From: Deltaproteobacteria bacterium UBA5799
GTDB lineage: Bacteria; Desulfobacterota; GWC2-55-46
Length of the DNA: 38,087 nucleotides
NCBI GenBank assembly: GCA_002418185.1
Contig: DIDN01000153.1
Coordinates: forward strand, 1-38,087
Reading direction: 5' to 3'
In this document: in pieces, positions 7,621 through 15,047 of the stretch
Layout of the letters: every line of letters starts with the position of its first letter
How positions within the stretch are numbered: the stretch's first letter is position 1
Notes under the pieces: model-generated
Told to the model about the DNA's origin: nothing
What the model saw: the letters and a program-made list of their open reading frames with translations, nothing else
Database searches by the model: none
Position numbers and translations under genes: made by a program

Positions 7621-8294
7621 CTGACGTAAAGGAAGACGCAAGGAAGGTCAAGGAGGTGCTGTCCCTCAACCCGCTTTTCAAGGGCCTTGAGGACTTCTAT
7701 ATTACCGACCTCATCACGAGGGCGGAGTTGAGGTCATGGCCCGGGGGCATCCAGGTCATAACCGAGGGCGACGAGGGCGACGCCGTCTATTTCATCATCT
7801 CCGGCAAGGTCAAGGTCACGCTCTACGGCGAGGAGGGCCGCGAGATAGTGCTGGCGGTCCTGAAGAACTGCGACATGTTCGGCGAGATGTCGATAATGGA
7901 CGACAAGCCCCGGTCCGCCAACGTCGAAGCGGTGACCGACCTCTCCTGCCTGGTCATTAGCAAGACTGCGTTCCTCGAGTACCTCTCCAGGCACCACAAG
8001 GTATACATGAGGCTCTTCGCGTATCTCACCGGAAGGCTCAGGGAGGCGACGAGGAAGATAGGCGGGCTCGCGCTGCTGGACGTCTGCGGTAGAATCGCCC
8101 ACACCCTCATCGGCATGGCTAAAGCGGAAGGCTCAGACGAGAAGGTGATAGCAATAGAGCGCCCCACCCACGAGGAGCTCGCGGCCATGATAGGCTCTTC
8201 CAGGGAGGTCGTAAGCAGGGCCTTGAAGAAAATGACGCTGGAAGGCTACATAAAGATAGAAAAGAGCAGGATACTCCTATACCTCTCCGAGTGA
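7617..8294 (+). CDS. Crp/Fnr-family transcriptional regulator
   Basis: A 225-residue regulator with an N-terminal cyclic-nucleotide-binding fold and a C-terminal winged helix. The cassette FGEMSIMDDKPRSANVEA (about residues 86-103) fits the phosphate-binding loop of cNMP-binding members. There is no N-terminal Cys cluster, so it is unlikely to be an iron-sulfur FNR. The recognition helix reads SSREVVSRALKKM, which keeps the Arg-Glu-x3-Arg arrangement that E. coli Crp (CSRETVGRILKML) uses to read GTGA. ATG 7617 overlaps the pmbA stop. Other in-frame starts lie far upstream inside pmbA and were rejected. A perfect GTGA-N6-TCAC palindrome covers its stop codon, suggesting that it or a paralogue binds there. 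Confidence 0.9.
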   Translation: MTDVKEDARKVKEVLSLNPLFKGLEDFYITDLITRAELRSWPGGIQVITEGDEGDAVYFIISGKVKVTLYGEEGREIVLAVLKNCDMFGEMSIMDDKPRSANVEAVTDLSCLVISKTAFLEYLSRHHKVYMRLFAYLTGRLREATRKIGGLALLDVCGRIAHTLIGMAKAEGSDEKVIAIERPTHEELAAMIGSSREVVSRALKKMTLEGYIKIEKSRILLYLSE

Positions 8295-8305
8295 CCCGGG
8301 TCACT
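8290..8305. promoter_or_regulatory. Perfect Crp-type palindrome
   Basis: AGTGACCCGGGTCACT is a perfect 16-base palindrome. It has the GTGA-N6-TCAC layout of Crp sites and straddles the stop codon of the Crp/Fnr gene. It lies about 75 bases upstream of the -35 box of the next promoter (8373). As RNA it could also fold into a 6-pair hairpin with a CCGG loop, but no T-tract follows, so a terminator role is unlikely. Confidence 0.5.
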
Positions 8306-8649
8306 GCCCCGGACGGCACCCGGCGGTATACTCATCCCGGTCATGCGGCCCAGGCGGGCCAGACAGAAGGGCTTGACACGGGGACAAAGGGTATGCTAAT
8401 CAATCTGCACCCGAAAAGCACCAGAAGTCTTTTGGAATCCCCGAAGCTCGTACCTTTTTTAAAGTTTTCCCCTTGCGCGCCGATATGAAATGGCGGCAAA
8501 AACACCGAGGCCCTTCCCATGCAGCCGGACCGGGAAGGCTCACCATGGCGGCAGTCGTCCTTGAGCCGCGAAAATCAGGCAATACGGCTTCAGGCCCGGG
8601 TCTTCAAGGCCCCCCGGCCCCATGAAATCCTGGAAGGGAGGACCTCACG
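8295..8649 (+). other. 355-base non-coding region with promoter and long leader
   Basis: No convincing gene lies here. A promoter sits at 8373-8400. The region from about 8407 to the M23 start is a likely leader of some 240 bases. It contains CCTTCCC (8512-8518) pairing with GGGAAGG (8532-8538). A competing stem pairs GGCTCA (8537-8542) with TGAGCC (8562-8567), and a third pairs AGCCG (8564-8568) with CGGCT (8585-8589). These stems overlap, so they may be alternative folds. I do not recognise a known riboswitch class. The end holds AAGGGAGG, the ribosome binding site of the next gene. Confidence 0.45.
8373..8400 (+). promoter_or_regulatory. Sigma70-like promoter for the M23 peptidase gene
   Basis: TTGACA (8373-8378) is a perfect -35 hexamer. 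GCTAAT (8395-8400) follows after 16 bases and matches four of six -10 positions. Predicted transcription starts near 8407, leaving a leader of about 240 bases. Confidence 0.5.
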
Positions 8650-9570
8650 TTGGATAGGCGGTTTCTTACCCTCTTCGTCCTTGCGAACGACGCTTCCAAG
8701 CCGAGAAAGCTGAATATCCCCTTCAGATACCTCAAGGCCGCCGGAGCGCTTTCCATCGTGCTCTCGCTCGCACTGGCCTTTGTCATCGCAGATTATGCGA
8801 GGCTCAGGGTCAACCACGTCGAGTTCTCATCGCTCAAGAAGGAGAACGCCGAGCAGAAGGACGTGCTCCAGGGCTTCGCCTCGAAGATAAGCGAGCTGGA
8901 AAGCCAGCTCGCCAGGCTCGACCTGTTCGACAAGAAGATTAGGATAATCGCCAATATCGAGAAGGACCCGAAGCCGGTCGGGCAGGGCGAGCAGGTCCTG
9001 GGGATGGGCGGCGACTCCTCCGTGGACGAGGGCACCTTCCCGTCGACCGGGGCGAAGGTGGACGAGCTCGTCGAGAAGATGCGCTCCGACCTCCTGAACC
9101 TCGAGTACCAGGCCGCGGAGCAGGAGGACAGCTTCGTCGAGCTCAACGACCGGCTTGTAAAGAAGTCCGTCATGCTCGCCTCAACGCCCTCGATATGGCC
9201 GTCCAAGGGATGGGTCACCTCCAGGTTCGGCAGCAGGATATCCCCGTTTACCGGGGCCCCCCAGCACCATGCCGGCCTGGACATCGCCAACAGCATAGGC
9301 ACCCCGGTCATAGCGCCCGCGGACGGCATAGTCGTCAAGGCCGCTAAAGAGAAGAACCTCGGCAGGGTCGTCGTCATCTCGCACGGATACGGGATAAAGA
9401 CCACGTACGGGCACCTCTCCGAGGCGTCCGTGACCGTGGGCCAGAGGATAAAGCGCGGGGCGCGCATCGGGGCGATTGGCAACTCGGGGCGTTCGACCGG
9501 GCCTCACCTCCATTACACGGTCTCCCTGAACGGGATAAACGTAAACCCCGAGAAGTACATACTCGACTGA
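8650..9570 (+). CDS. Membrane-anchored M23 (LytM-type) peptidase
   Basis: A 306-residue protein with a short cytoplasmic N-terminus, one transmembrane helix (about 28-48), a coiled-coil stretch (about 55-90), a linker and a C-terminal LytM/M23 domain. The zinc and catalytic residues are visible: HHAGLD near 206, then SHGYGIKTTYGHLS and HLHY near 285. The peptidase would face the periplasm and cut or regulate cutting of peptidoglycan cross-bridges. The first ~30 residues (FLTLFVLANDASKPRKLNIP) resemble the start of M23 proteins often found beside secA. Start is TTG 8650 with AAGGGAGG eight bases upstream. It ends in a clear terminator, so it is transcribed apart from secA. Confidence 0.9.
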   Translation: MDRRFLTLFVLANDASKPRKLNIPFRYLKAAGALSIVLSLALAFVIADYARLRVNHVEFSSLKKENAEQKDVLQGFASKISELESQLARLDLFDKKIRIIANIEKDPKPVGQGEQVLGMGGDSSVDEGTFPSTGAKVDELVEKMRSDLLNLEYQAAEQEDSFVELNDRLVKKSVMLASTPSIWPSKGWVTSRFGSRISPFTGAPQHHAGLDIANSIGTPVIAPADGIVVKAAKEKNLGRVVVISHGYGIKTTYGHLSEASVTVGQRIKRGARIGAIGNSGRSTGPHLHYTVSLNGINVNPEKYILD

Positions 9571-9592
9571 GCACGCCCTTTCAAGGCATCGC

Positions 9593-9627
9593 AGGCCCCC
9601 GGAGAGTTCCGCGGGGCCTATTATTTT
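9593..9627 (+). terminator. Rho-independent terminator after the M23 peptidase gene
   Basis: AGGCCCC (9593-9599) pairs with GGGGCCT (9613-9619). An inner CGG/CCG pairing across a bulge extends the stem, with an AGAGTT loop, and ATTATTTT follows. It lies 22 bases after the stop. Confidence 0.75.
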
Positions 9628-9686
9628 GCCTGAAAGCGGTCCATGCAGGCTCGTAAAAATGATTTCGGCCCGTATGGAAAAATTGT

Positions 9687-9805
9687 TATAATTATGCTAA
9701 TATAATTGTTTGCCGGTCCCGGGCTTGTCTATGCCATAATAGCCTCTTAGGCGGAACTTCGAGCGGCGAATCCAGGCGGTCGGCATAAGGCCCGACAGGG
9801 CCGCC
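9687..9805 (+). promoter_or_regulatory. secA promoter and leader hairpin
   Basis: Two perfect TATAAT hexamers lie 14 bases apart (9687-9692 and 9701-9706) in an AT-rich island; -35 matches are weak. The leader then forms a bulged hairpin: GGCGGTCGG (9775-9783) pairs with CCGA (9792-9795) and CCGCC (9801-9805). A run of As and AGGGGA (9827-9832) just before the secA start follow. No secM-like reading frame is seen upstream. Confidence 0.4.
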
Positions 9806-9834
9806 CGTAAAAAAAACAGGAAAACCAGGGGAAC

Positions 9835-12549
9835 ATGTTAAACAGTCTGCTTAAAAAAGTCTTCGGCTCCAAGAACGAGCGGGAAGTCAAACGGATGGCG
9901 CCCATAGTCGAGGAGATAAACTCGCTTGAGCCGTCCATGAAGGCCTTGAGCGACGAGGGCCTCAAGGAGCTGACGCTAAAGTTCAAGGAGGAGCTTGCCT
10001 CGGGCAAGACCCTGGACGACATCCTCCCGAGGGCGTTCGCCGCGGTGAGGGAGGTCGCGTGGAGGCGCTTGAGGATGCGCCATTTCGACGTCCAGCTCAT
10101 GGGCGGATACGTCCTTAACAGCGGCAAGATCGCCGAGATGAAGACCGGAGAGGGAAAGACCCTGGTCGCCACGCTCCCCCTTTACTTGAACGCACTTGTC
10201 GGCAAGGGCGCGCACCTCGTGACCGTTAACGACTACCTCGCCAGGAGGGACAGCCACTGGATGGGCGCGGTCTATCACGCGCTCGGCCTGAGCGTGGGCG
10301 TCATCCAGAGCGACGAGAGCTACGTATACGACCCTTCCTACACCGAGGGGCCCGGCACCTTCATACACTTCCGCCCGGTCACGCGCAAGGAGGCCTACAG
10401 CGCCGACATAACCTACGGCACCAACAACGAGTTCGGGTTCGACTACCTCCGCGACAACATGAAGTTCTCGCTCGACGAGTACGTCCAGCGCGACCACTGC
10501 TTCGCCATAGTCGACGAGGTGGACTCGATCCTCATTGACGAGGCCAGGACCCCGCTCATCATCTCGGGGCCCACCGAGGACTCGACCGACAAGTACTACG
10601 AGATAGACCGCATAATGCCGGGGCTCAGTAAGGAAGAGCACTTCACGATAGACGAGAAGGCGAAGCAGGTGCTCCTGACCGAAGATGGAATGAACAGGGT
10701 CGAGGAGCTGCTCGGCATAGACAACCTCTACGACCCGGAGCACCTCGAAACGCTCCACCACGTCAACCAGGCGCTCCGCGCGCACGTCATCTTCCACAGG
10801 GACGTGGACTACGTCGTCAAGGACGGGCAGGTCATCATAGTAGACGAGTTCACGGGCCGCCTCATGACCGGGAGGCGCTGGAGCGACGGGCTCCACCAGG
10901 CGGTGGAGGCCAAGGAAAAGGTAAAGATAGAGAGCGAGAACCAGACGCTCGCCACCATAACGTTCCAGAACTACTTCAGGATGTACGAGAAGCTCGCGGG
11001 AATGACAGGCACCGCCGACACAGAGGCCGCCGAGTTCAGGAACATATACAGCCTCGACGTCGTGGTGGTCCCCACGAACAGGCCGCTGGCGAGGGCGGAC
11101 GCGACGGACCTGGTCTACAAGACGAAAAAGGAGAAGTTCAGGGCCGTCATAAAGGACATCGAGGAGTGCTACAGGCAGGGGCGGCCGGTGCTGGTCGGCA
11201 CCATATCGATCGAGGACTCCGAGCGCCTCGCCAAGATGCTCGTAAGCCACAAGATACCCCACCACGTGCTGAACGCCAAGCAGCACGAGCGTGAGGCCGA
11301 GATAGTGGCCCAGGCCGGCAGGCTCAAGGCCATCACCATATCCACCAACATGGCCGGAAGGGGGACCGACATACTTCTCGGCGGAAACCCCGAGTACCTC
11401 GCGGCGGCCCGCGCGGGCAAGGACGACACGAGCCCCGAGTACAAGGCCGCGGTCGAGAAGGCGAGGGCGCTCTGCGAGGAGGAGAAGGCCAATGTGCTCG
11501 CCCTGGGCGGCCTCTACATACTCGGCACCGAGCGGCACGAGTCCAGGCGCATAGACAACCAGTTGAGGGGCCGCGCAGGCCGGCAGGGCGACCCGGGCTC
11601 GTCCAGGTTCTACATGTCGCTCGAGGACGATCTCCTCCGCATCTTCGGCTCGGACAGGATAGCCTCCATAATGGAGCGGATAGGCATGGACGAGGACGTG
11701 CCCATCGAGCACGGCATCGTCTCCAAGGCCATAGAGAACGCGCAGAAGAAGGTCGAGGGGCACAACTTCGACATAAGGAAGCACCTCCTGGAGTACGACG
11801 ACGTCATGAACCAGCAGAGGACCGTCGTCTACGGGTACAGGAAGCAGATACTCGGCCAGCAGGGCCTCCGGGACATGGTAAAGGAGTTTTCCGAGGAGGC
11901 CGTAGGGGAACTGGTCGGCACGCACGTCGAAGAGAAGAGCCACGTCGAGGACTGGGACCTGAAGACGATAGGCGACGCCGCCATGATGCAGTTCGGGATA
12001 AAGTTCGGCGCAGAGGACATGCAGGGCGTTAACAGCCGCGAGGCCCTTGCCGAGGCCATCGCAGAGAAGGCGTGGAAGTCCTACGGGGAGAAGGTTGCGC
12101 TCGTGGGCGACGAGTCCTTCCTCCAGTTCGAAAAGATGATACTGCTCCACACGCTCGACACGCTGTGGAAGGACCACCTCCTTTCCATGGACCACCTGAA
12201 GGGCGGCATCGGGCTCCGCGGCTACGGCCAGAAAAACCCGCTCCAGGAGTACAAGAAGGAGGGCTTCGAGCTCTTCGCCGGGCTCATAGCGAGGCTCAGG
12301 AGCGAGGTCTGCGAGAGGCTCTTCAAGGTGCAGATAAGGATGGAGGAGAACGCCCAGGCCGCCCCGCCCCCGCAGCCCCGGCAGAGGCAGCAGAAGGTAA
12401 GGTATTCGAGGGGCGAGGAGGCCGAGCGCGCCCCGGAAAAGGAGCAGCCCGTCGTAAGGTCCGGCGAGAAGGTGGGAAGGAACGACCCGTGCCCGTGCGG
12501 CAGCGGTTTGAAGTACAAGAGATGCTGCGGCATGACCGTGGCGAGATAA
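9835..12549 (+). CDS. secA: Preprotein translocase ATPase SecA
   Basis: The motor that drives unfolded preproteins through SecYEG at the inner membrane. The 904-residue protein has Walker A MKTGEGKT (102-109), the TVNDYLARRD and NEFGFDYLRDNM motifs, Walker B VDEVDSILIDEARTPLIISG, the preprotein-crosslinking region, STNMAGRGTDI, and the RLRGRAGRQGDPG-like helicase motif (here QLRGRAGRQGDPGSS). It ends in a zinc-binding SEC-C tail, CPCGSGLKYKRCC, preceded by a proline/glutamine-rich linker. Length is normal for a single full-size SecA. ATG 9835 follows AGGGGA. argJ begins 17 bases after the stop, so the two may share a transcript. The complementary strand is also open over most of this gene, but only as a codon-bias shadow. 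Confidence 0.98.
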   Translation: MLNSLLKKVFGSKNEREVKRMAPIVEEINSLEPSMKALSDEGLKELTLKFKEELASGKTLDDILPRAFAAVREVAWRRLRMRHFDVQLMGGYVLNSGKIAEMKTGEGKTLVATLPLYLNALVGKGAHLVTVNDYLARRDSHWMGAVYHALGLSVGVIQSDESYVYDPSYTEGPGTFIHFRPVTRKEAYSADITYGTNNEFGFDYLRDNMKFSLDEYVQRDHCFAIVDEVDSILIDEARTPLIISGPTEDSTDKYYEIDRIMPGLSKEEHFTIDEKAKQVLLTEDGMNRVEELLGIDNLYDPEHLETLHHVNQALRAHVIFHRDVDYVVKDGQVIIVDEFTGRLMTGRRWSDGLHQAVEAKEKVKIESENQTLATITFQNYFRMYEKLAGMTGTADTEAAEFRNIYSLDVVVVPTNRPLARADATDLVYKTKKEKFRAVIKDIEECYRQGRPVLVGTISIEDSERLAKMLVSHKIPHHVLNAKQHEREAEIVAQAGRLKAITISTNMAGRGTDILLGGNPEYLAAARAGKDDTSPEYKAAVEKARALCEEEKANVLALGGLYILGTERHESRRIDNQLRGRAGRQGDPGSSRFYMSLEDDLLRIFGSDRIASIMERIGMDEDVPIEHGIVSKAIENAQKKVEGHNFDIRKHLLEYDDVMNQQRTVVYGYRKQILGQQGLRDMVKEFSEEAVGELVGTHVEEKSHVEDWDLKTIGDAAMMQFGIKFGAEDMQGVNSREALAEAIAEKAWKSYGEKVALVGDESFLQFEKMILLHTLDTLWKDHLLSMDHLKGGIGLRGYGQKNPLQEYKKEGFELFAGLIARLRSEVCERLFKVQIRMEENAQAAPPPQPRQRQQKVRYSRGEEAERAPEKEQPVVRSGEKVGRNDPCPCGSGLKYKRCCGMTVAR

Positions 12550-12565
12550 GGCGGAAGAAAGCGGG

Positions 12566-13777
12566 ATGGCGGATTTCAGCAGGGCAGGCAGGCAGTTCGA
12601 GTTGAGGGTGCCGGGCTTCAGGGCCGCGGGCGCGGCTTCCGGCATAAAAAAGAACGGCAAGAAGGACCTTGCCGTAATAGTAAGCGATTCGCCGGCCTCC
12701 GTTGCCGGCGTCTTCACGACGAATGCGGTAAAGGCCGCCCCGGTCGTCCTCGACATGAGGAGGATAAAAAAGGGCCTGGCGAGCGGCCTCGTGGTCAATA
12801 GCGGCAACGCCAACGCGTGCACCGGGAAAGAGGGCATGCGGAACGCGGAGTCGATGGCGTCGATGGCGGAACGCGCGCTGGGATTGAAAAAGGGGAGCGT
12901 ACTTGTCGCTTCTACCGGCGTTATCGGCGTGCCGCTACCGATAGACAAGGTCGAGAAGGGCCTGCCGCTCCTTTCCAGGGCCCTGGGGTACGGGGGCCTG
13001 GGCCCGGCTGCCGAGGCCATGATGACCACCGACGCATTTCCCAAAAAGACCGTCATTAAGAAGAAGCTCGGCGGCGCGGAGGTCACCCTCGCCGGGATCG
13101 CCAAGGGCGCGGGCATGATCTGCCCGGACATGGCCACCATGCTCGCCTTCTTCTTCACGGACGCCCGCATAAAGGCCCCCGCGCTCTCAAGGGCGTTGAA
13201 GGCCGCGGTAGACCGCACCTTCAACAGCATCATAGTCGACAACGACACCTCGACCAACGACACGGTGCTTGCGTTCGCAAACGGCGTAAGTAACGGCGGA
13301 GAAATAAAAGAGGGCGGAAGGGATTTCGACGCCTTCACGGAACTACTCGCCGCTGCCGCTACCGAGCTCGCCCGCATGATAGTTGTGGACGGAGAGGGCG
13401 CGACAAGGTTCGTGGAAATAGAGGTCTCGGGCGCGGCAAGCGCGGCAGATGCAAGGAAGGCCGCCAGGACCGTCGCCGAGTCGTTCCTCTGCAAGACCGC
13501 TTTTTTCGGCGGCGACCCCAACTGGGGGCGCATCATCGCGGCCATAGGCAGGGCGGGCGTGAGGATGAAGGAGGAGAGGACCGCCATTTCGTTTAACGGC
13601 GTCAAGGTGGTCGAAAAGGGGCTCGACACCGGCAGGGAGAGGGAGGCGGCAAGGGCCATGAAGAGAAAGGAGCTCCTTGTGCTGGTGGACGTCGGCGCCG
13701 GAAAGGGCTCTGCCAGGGTCTGGACGACCGACCTCACCTACGAGTACGTCAAGATAAACTCCGCTTACAGGACTTAA
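12566..13777 (+). CDS. argJ: Bifunctional ornithine acetyltransferase/N-acetylglutamate synthase
   Basis: ArgJ moves the acetyl group from N-acetylornithine to glutamate in the cyclic arginine pathway, and some forms also use acetyl-CoA. The 403-residue precursor normally cleaves itself before a conserved threonine; here the motif is KGAGMICPDMATML with Thr191 as the predicted nucleophile. Other signatures are TTNAVKAAPV, VVNSGNANACTG, STGVIGVPLP, DNDTSTNDTV, and GGDPNWGRI near the C-terminus, ending in YVKINSAYRT. Length is normal. ATG 12566. It sits between secA and a HEPN gene. The ArgA-type acetyltransferase at 5784 supplies the first step, so the cell can both start and recycle the acetylated route. 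Confidence 0.96.
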   Translation: MADFSRAGRQFELRVPGFRAAGAASGIKKNGKKDLAVIVSDSPASVAGVFTTNAVKAAPVVLDMRRIKKGLASGLVVNSGNANACTGKEGMRNAESMASMAERALGLKKGSVLVASTGVIGVPLPIDKVEKGLPLLSRALGYGGLGPAAEAMMTTDAFPKKTVIKKKLGGAEVTLAGIAKGAGMICPDMATMLAFFFTDARIKAPALSRALKAAVDRTFNSIIVDNDTSTNDTVLAFANGVSNGGEIKEGGRDFDAFTELLAAAATELARMIVVDGEGATRFVEIEVSGAASAADARKAARTVAESFLCKTAFFGGDPNWGRIIAAIGRAGVRMKEERTAISFNGVKVVEKGLDTGREREAARAMKRKELLVLVDVGAGKGSARVWTTDLTYEYVKINSAYRT

Positions 13778-13789
13778 GGAGGCAAACCC

Positions 13790-14212
13790 GTGGAACCTTT
13801 TCTCAAGGAAGCTGAAAAATGGCTGAGACAGGCCGAATACGACCTCAAGGCCGCGGAGTGGACGCAGCAGGGCGGCTTCCACGCCCAGGCCACCTTCCTT
13901 GCGCAGCAGTCCGCCGCCAAGTCCCTCCGGTCCTTCCTCTTCTTAAGCAAGGAGGACGCGCGCGAGACCCGCTCGGTAGTCGAGCTCATGGACAGGGCCA
14001 TAGTCCACGAGGAGGAGTTCAGGAAATTCGTGGGCTCGTCCAGGAGCCTCGACCTCTACTACAAGACATCGCGCTTCCCGGACGCGATCCCGGGCGGGAT
14101 CCCCTCGGAGGTCATATCGGGCAAGGAGTCGGTCGAGGCGATACGCCAGGCATCCGACATAATCGCCATAGTCGAGAAGAAAAGGAAGTCGGTCATTCCG
14201 GAAACCCTCTGA
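13790..14212 (+). CDS. Orphan HEPN-domain protein, probably catalytically degenerate
   Basis: A 140-residue helical protein matching the HEPN pattern: LRQAEYDLKAAEW, then FHAQATFLAQQSAAKSLRSFL, then a YYKTSRFPDA segment and a last helix. HEPN proteins are often RNases of toxin pairs or partners of MNT nucleotidyltransferases. Here the usual KTHxLxxL helix reads ETRSVVELM, so the His of the RxxxxH active site appears to be replaced by Arg, and the common QQAAEK is QQSAAK. No nucleotidyltransferase or antitoxin gene is adjacent. GTG 13790 has a strong TAAGGAGG seven bases upstream that overlaps the argJ stop, so it is probably co-expressed with argJ. It may be a binding or structural HEPN rather than an RNase. 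Confidence 0.75.
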   Translation: MEPFLKEAEKWLRQAEYDLKAAEWTQQGGFHAQATFLAQQSAAKSLRSFLFLSKEDARETRSVVELMDRAIVHEEEFRKFVGSSRSLDLYYKTSRFPDAIPGGIPSEVISGKESVEAIRQASDIIAIVEKKRKSVIPETL

Positions 14213-14264
14213 GCGTGCGCCAGGCCGGCGCTCCGGGTCATTCAAGCCGCGGTGTACTGAGCCA

Positions 14265-15044
14265 ATGTCCGTAGATTTCACTCTCATCCTGCCCCTTGTT
14301 TTCGGGGCCATAGTCGGCAGCTTCCTCAATGTCTGCATACACAGGGTACCGCTCGGCGTCTCGATAGTATATCCCCCCTCCGGCTGCCCGAGCTGCTCGA
14401 GCCGCATACCCTTTTACCTGAACGTCCCGATAATAAGCTACGTGCTTTTACGAGGCAGGTGCTCGTCGTGCGGCGAGCCGTTCTCGGCGAGGTACCCGGT
14501 AGTCGAGGCCTTTACGGCGCTCGTTGCGCTATTTACCTTCTTAAGATTCGGCCCCACCCTGGAGGCCGTTGTGTATTTCGCGTTCCTTGCCGCGCTCATA
14601 GTCGTCACGTTCATAGACCTCGACCTCAGGATAATACCCGACGTCATAAGCCTGCCCGGCATTGCCGCCGGTCTCATCGCCTCGTTCTTTCTCCCTTATC
14701 CCGGGGTCTTGAACTCGTTTATCGGCGCTGCCGCAGGGGGCGGGGTGCTCTTTGCCGTCGCCTGGGGCTACCGCGCGGCGACCGGGCACGAGGGCATGGG
14801 CGGAGGCGATATAAAGCTCCTTGCAATGATAGGCGCGTTCCTGGGCTGGAAGGGGGTCCTGTTCACGCTCCTCCTGGGGTCCTTCGCCGGAGCGCTCATA
14901 GGCACGGTGCTGATGCTCGCGCTCGGCAAGGGATCGAGGTACGCGGTGCCCTTCGGCCCGTTCCTCGCCTTCGGGGCGGCAGTGCATCTCTTCTACGGCG
15001 AGTCGCTCATAAGCTGGTATCTGCTCAAGGCTTCGGGCGGGTAG
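14265..15044 (+). CDS. pilD: Type IV prepilin peptidase/N-methyltransferase
   Basis: An inner-membrane aspartic peptidase that removes prepilin leader peptides and methylates the new N-terminus. The 259-residue protein has the N-terminal methylase-type segment GSFLNVCIHRVP and four zinc cysteines (Cys41, Cys44, Cys66, Cys69). It then has about six or seven hydrophobic helices with the catalytic aspartates in FIDLDLRIIPD (117-126) and GGGDIKL (Asp182). Length is typical. It precedes the two-component genes and the minor-pilin genes, whose products carry the G-F/Y-x-L-V-E sites it would cut. The gap to the kinase gene is three bases. Confidence 0.95.
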   Translation: MSVDFTLILPLVFGAIVGSFLNVCIHRVPLGVSIVYPPSGCPSCSSRIPFYLNVPIISYVLLRGRCSSCGEPFSARYPVVEAFTALVALFTFLRFGPTLEAVVYFAFLAALIVVTFIDLDLRIIPDVISLPGIAAGLIASFFLPYPGVLNSFIGAAAGGGVLFAVAWGYRAATGHEGMGGGDIKLLAMIGAFLGWKGVLFTLLLGSFAGALIGTVLMLALGKGSRYAVPFGPFLAFGAAVHLFYGESLISWYLLKASGG

Positions 15045-15047
15045 CTC

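Noticed and set aside
8291..8713. Two small plus-strand open frames in the gap before the M23 gene
   Set aside because: Both lack a good ribosome site and protein-like composition; one runs into the M23 gene in another frame. The region looks like a promoter and leader.
9976..13737. Very long open frame on the minus strand opposite secA and argJ
   Set aside because: Both plus-strand genes are unmistakable. The minus-strand frame follows from codon bias in GC-rich coding DNA and shows no known domain.
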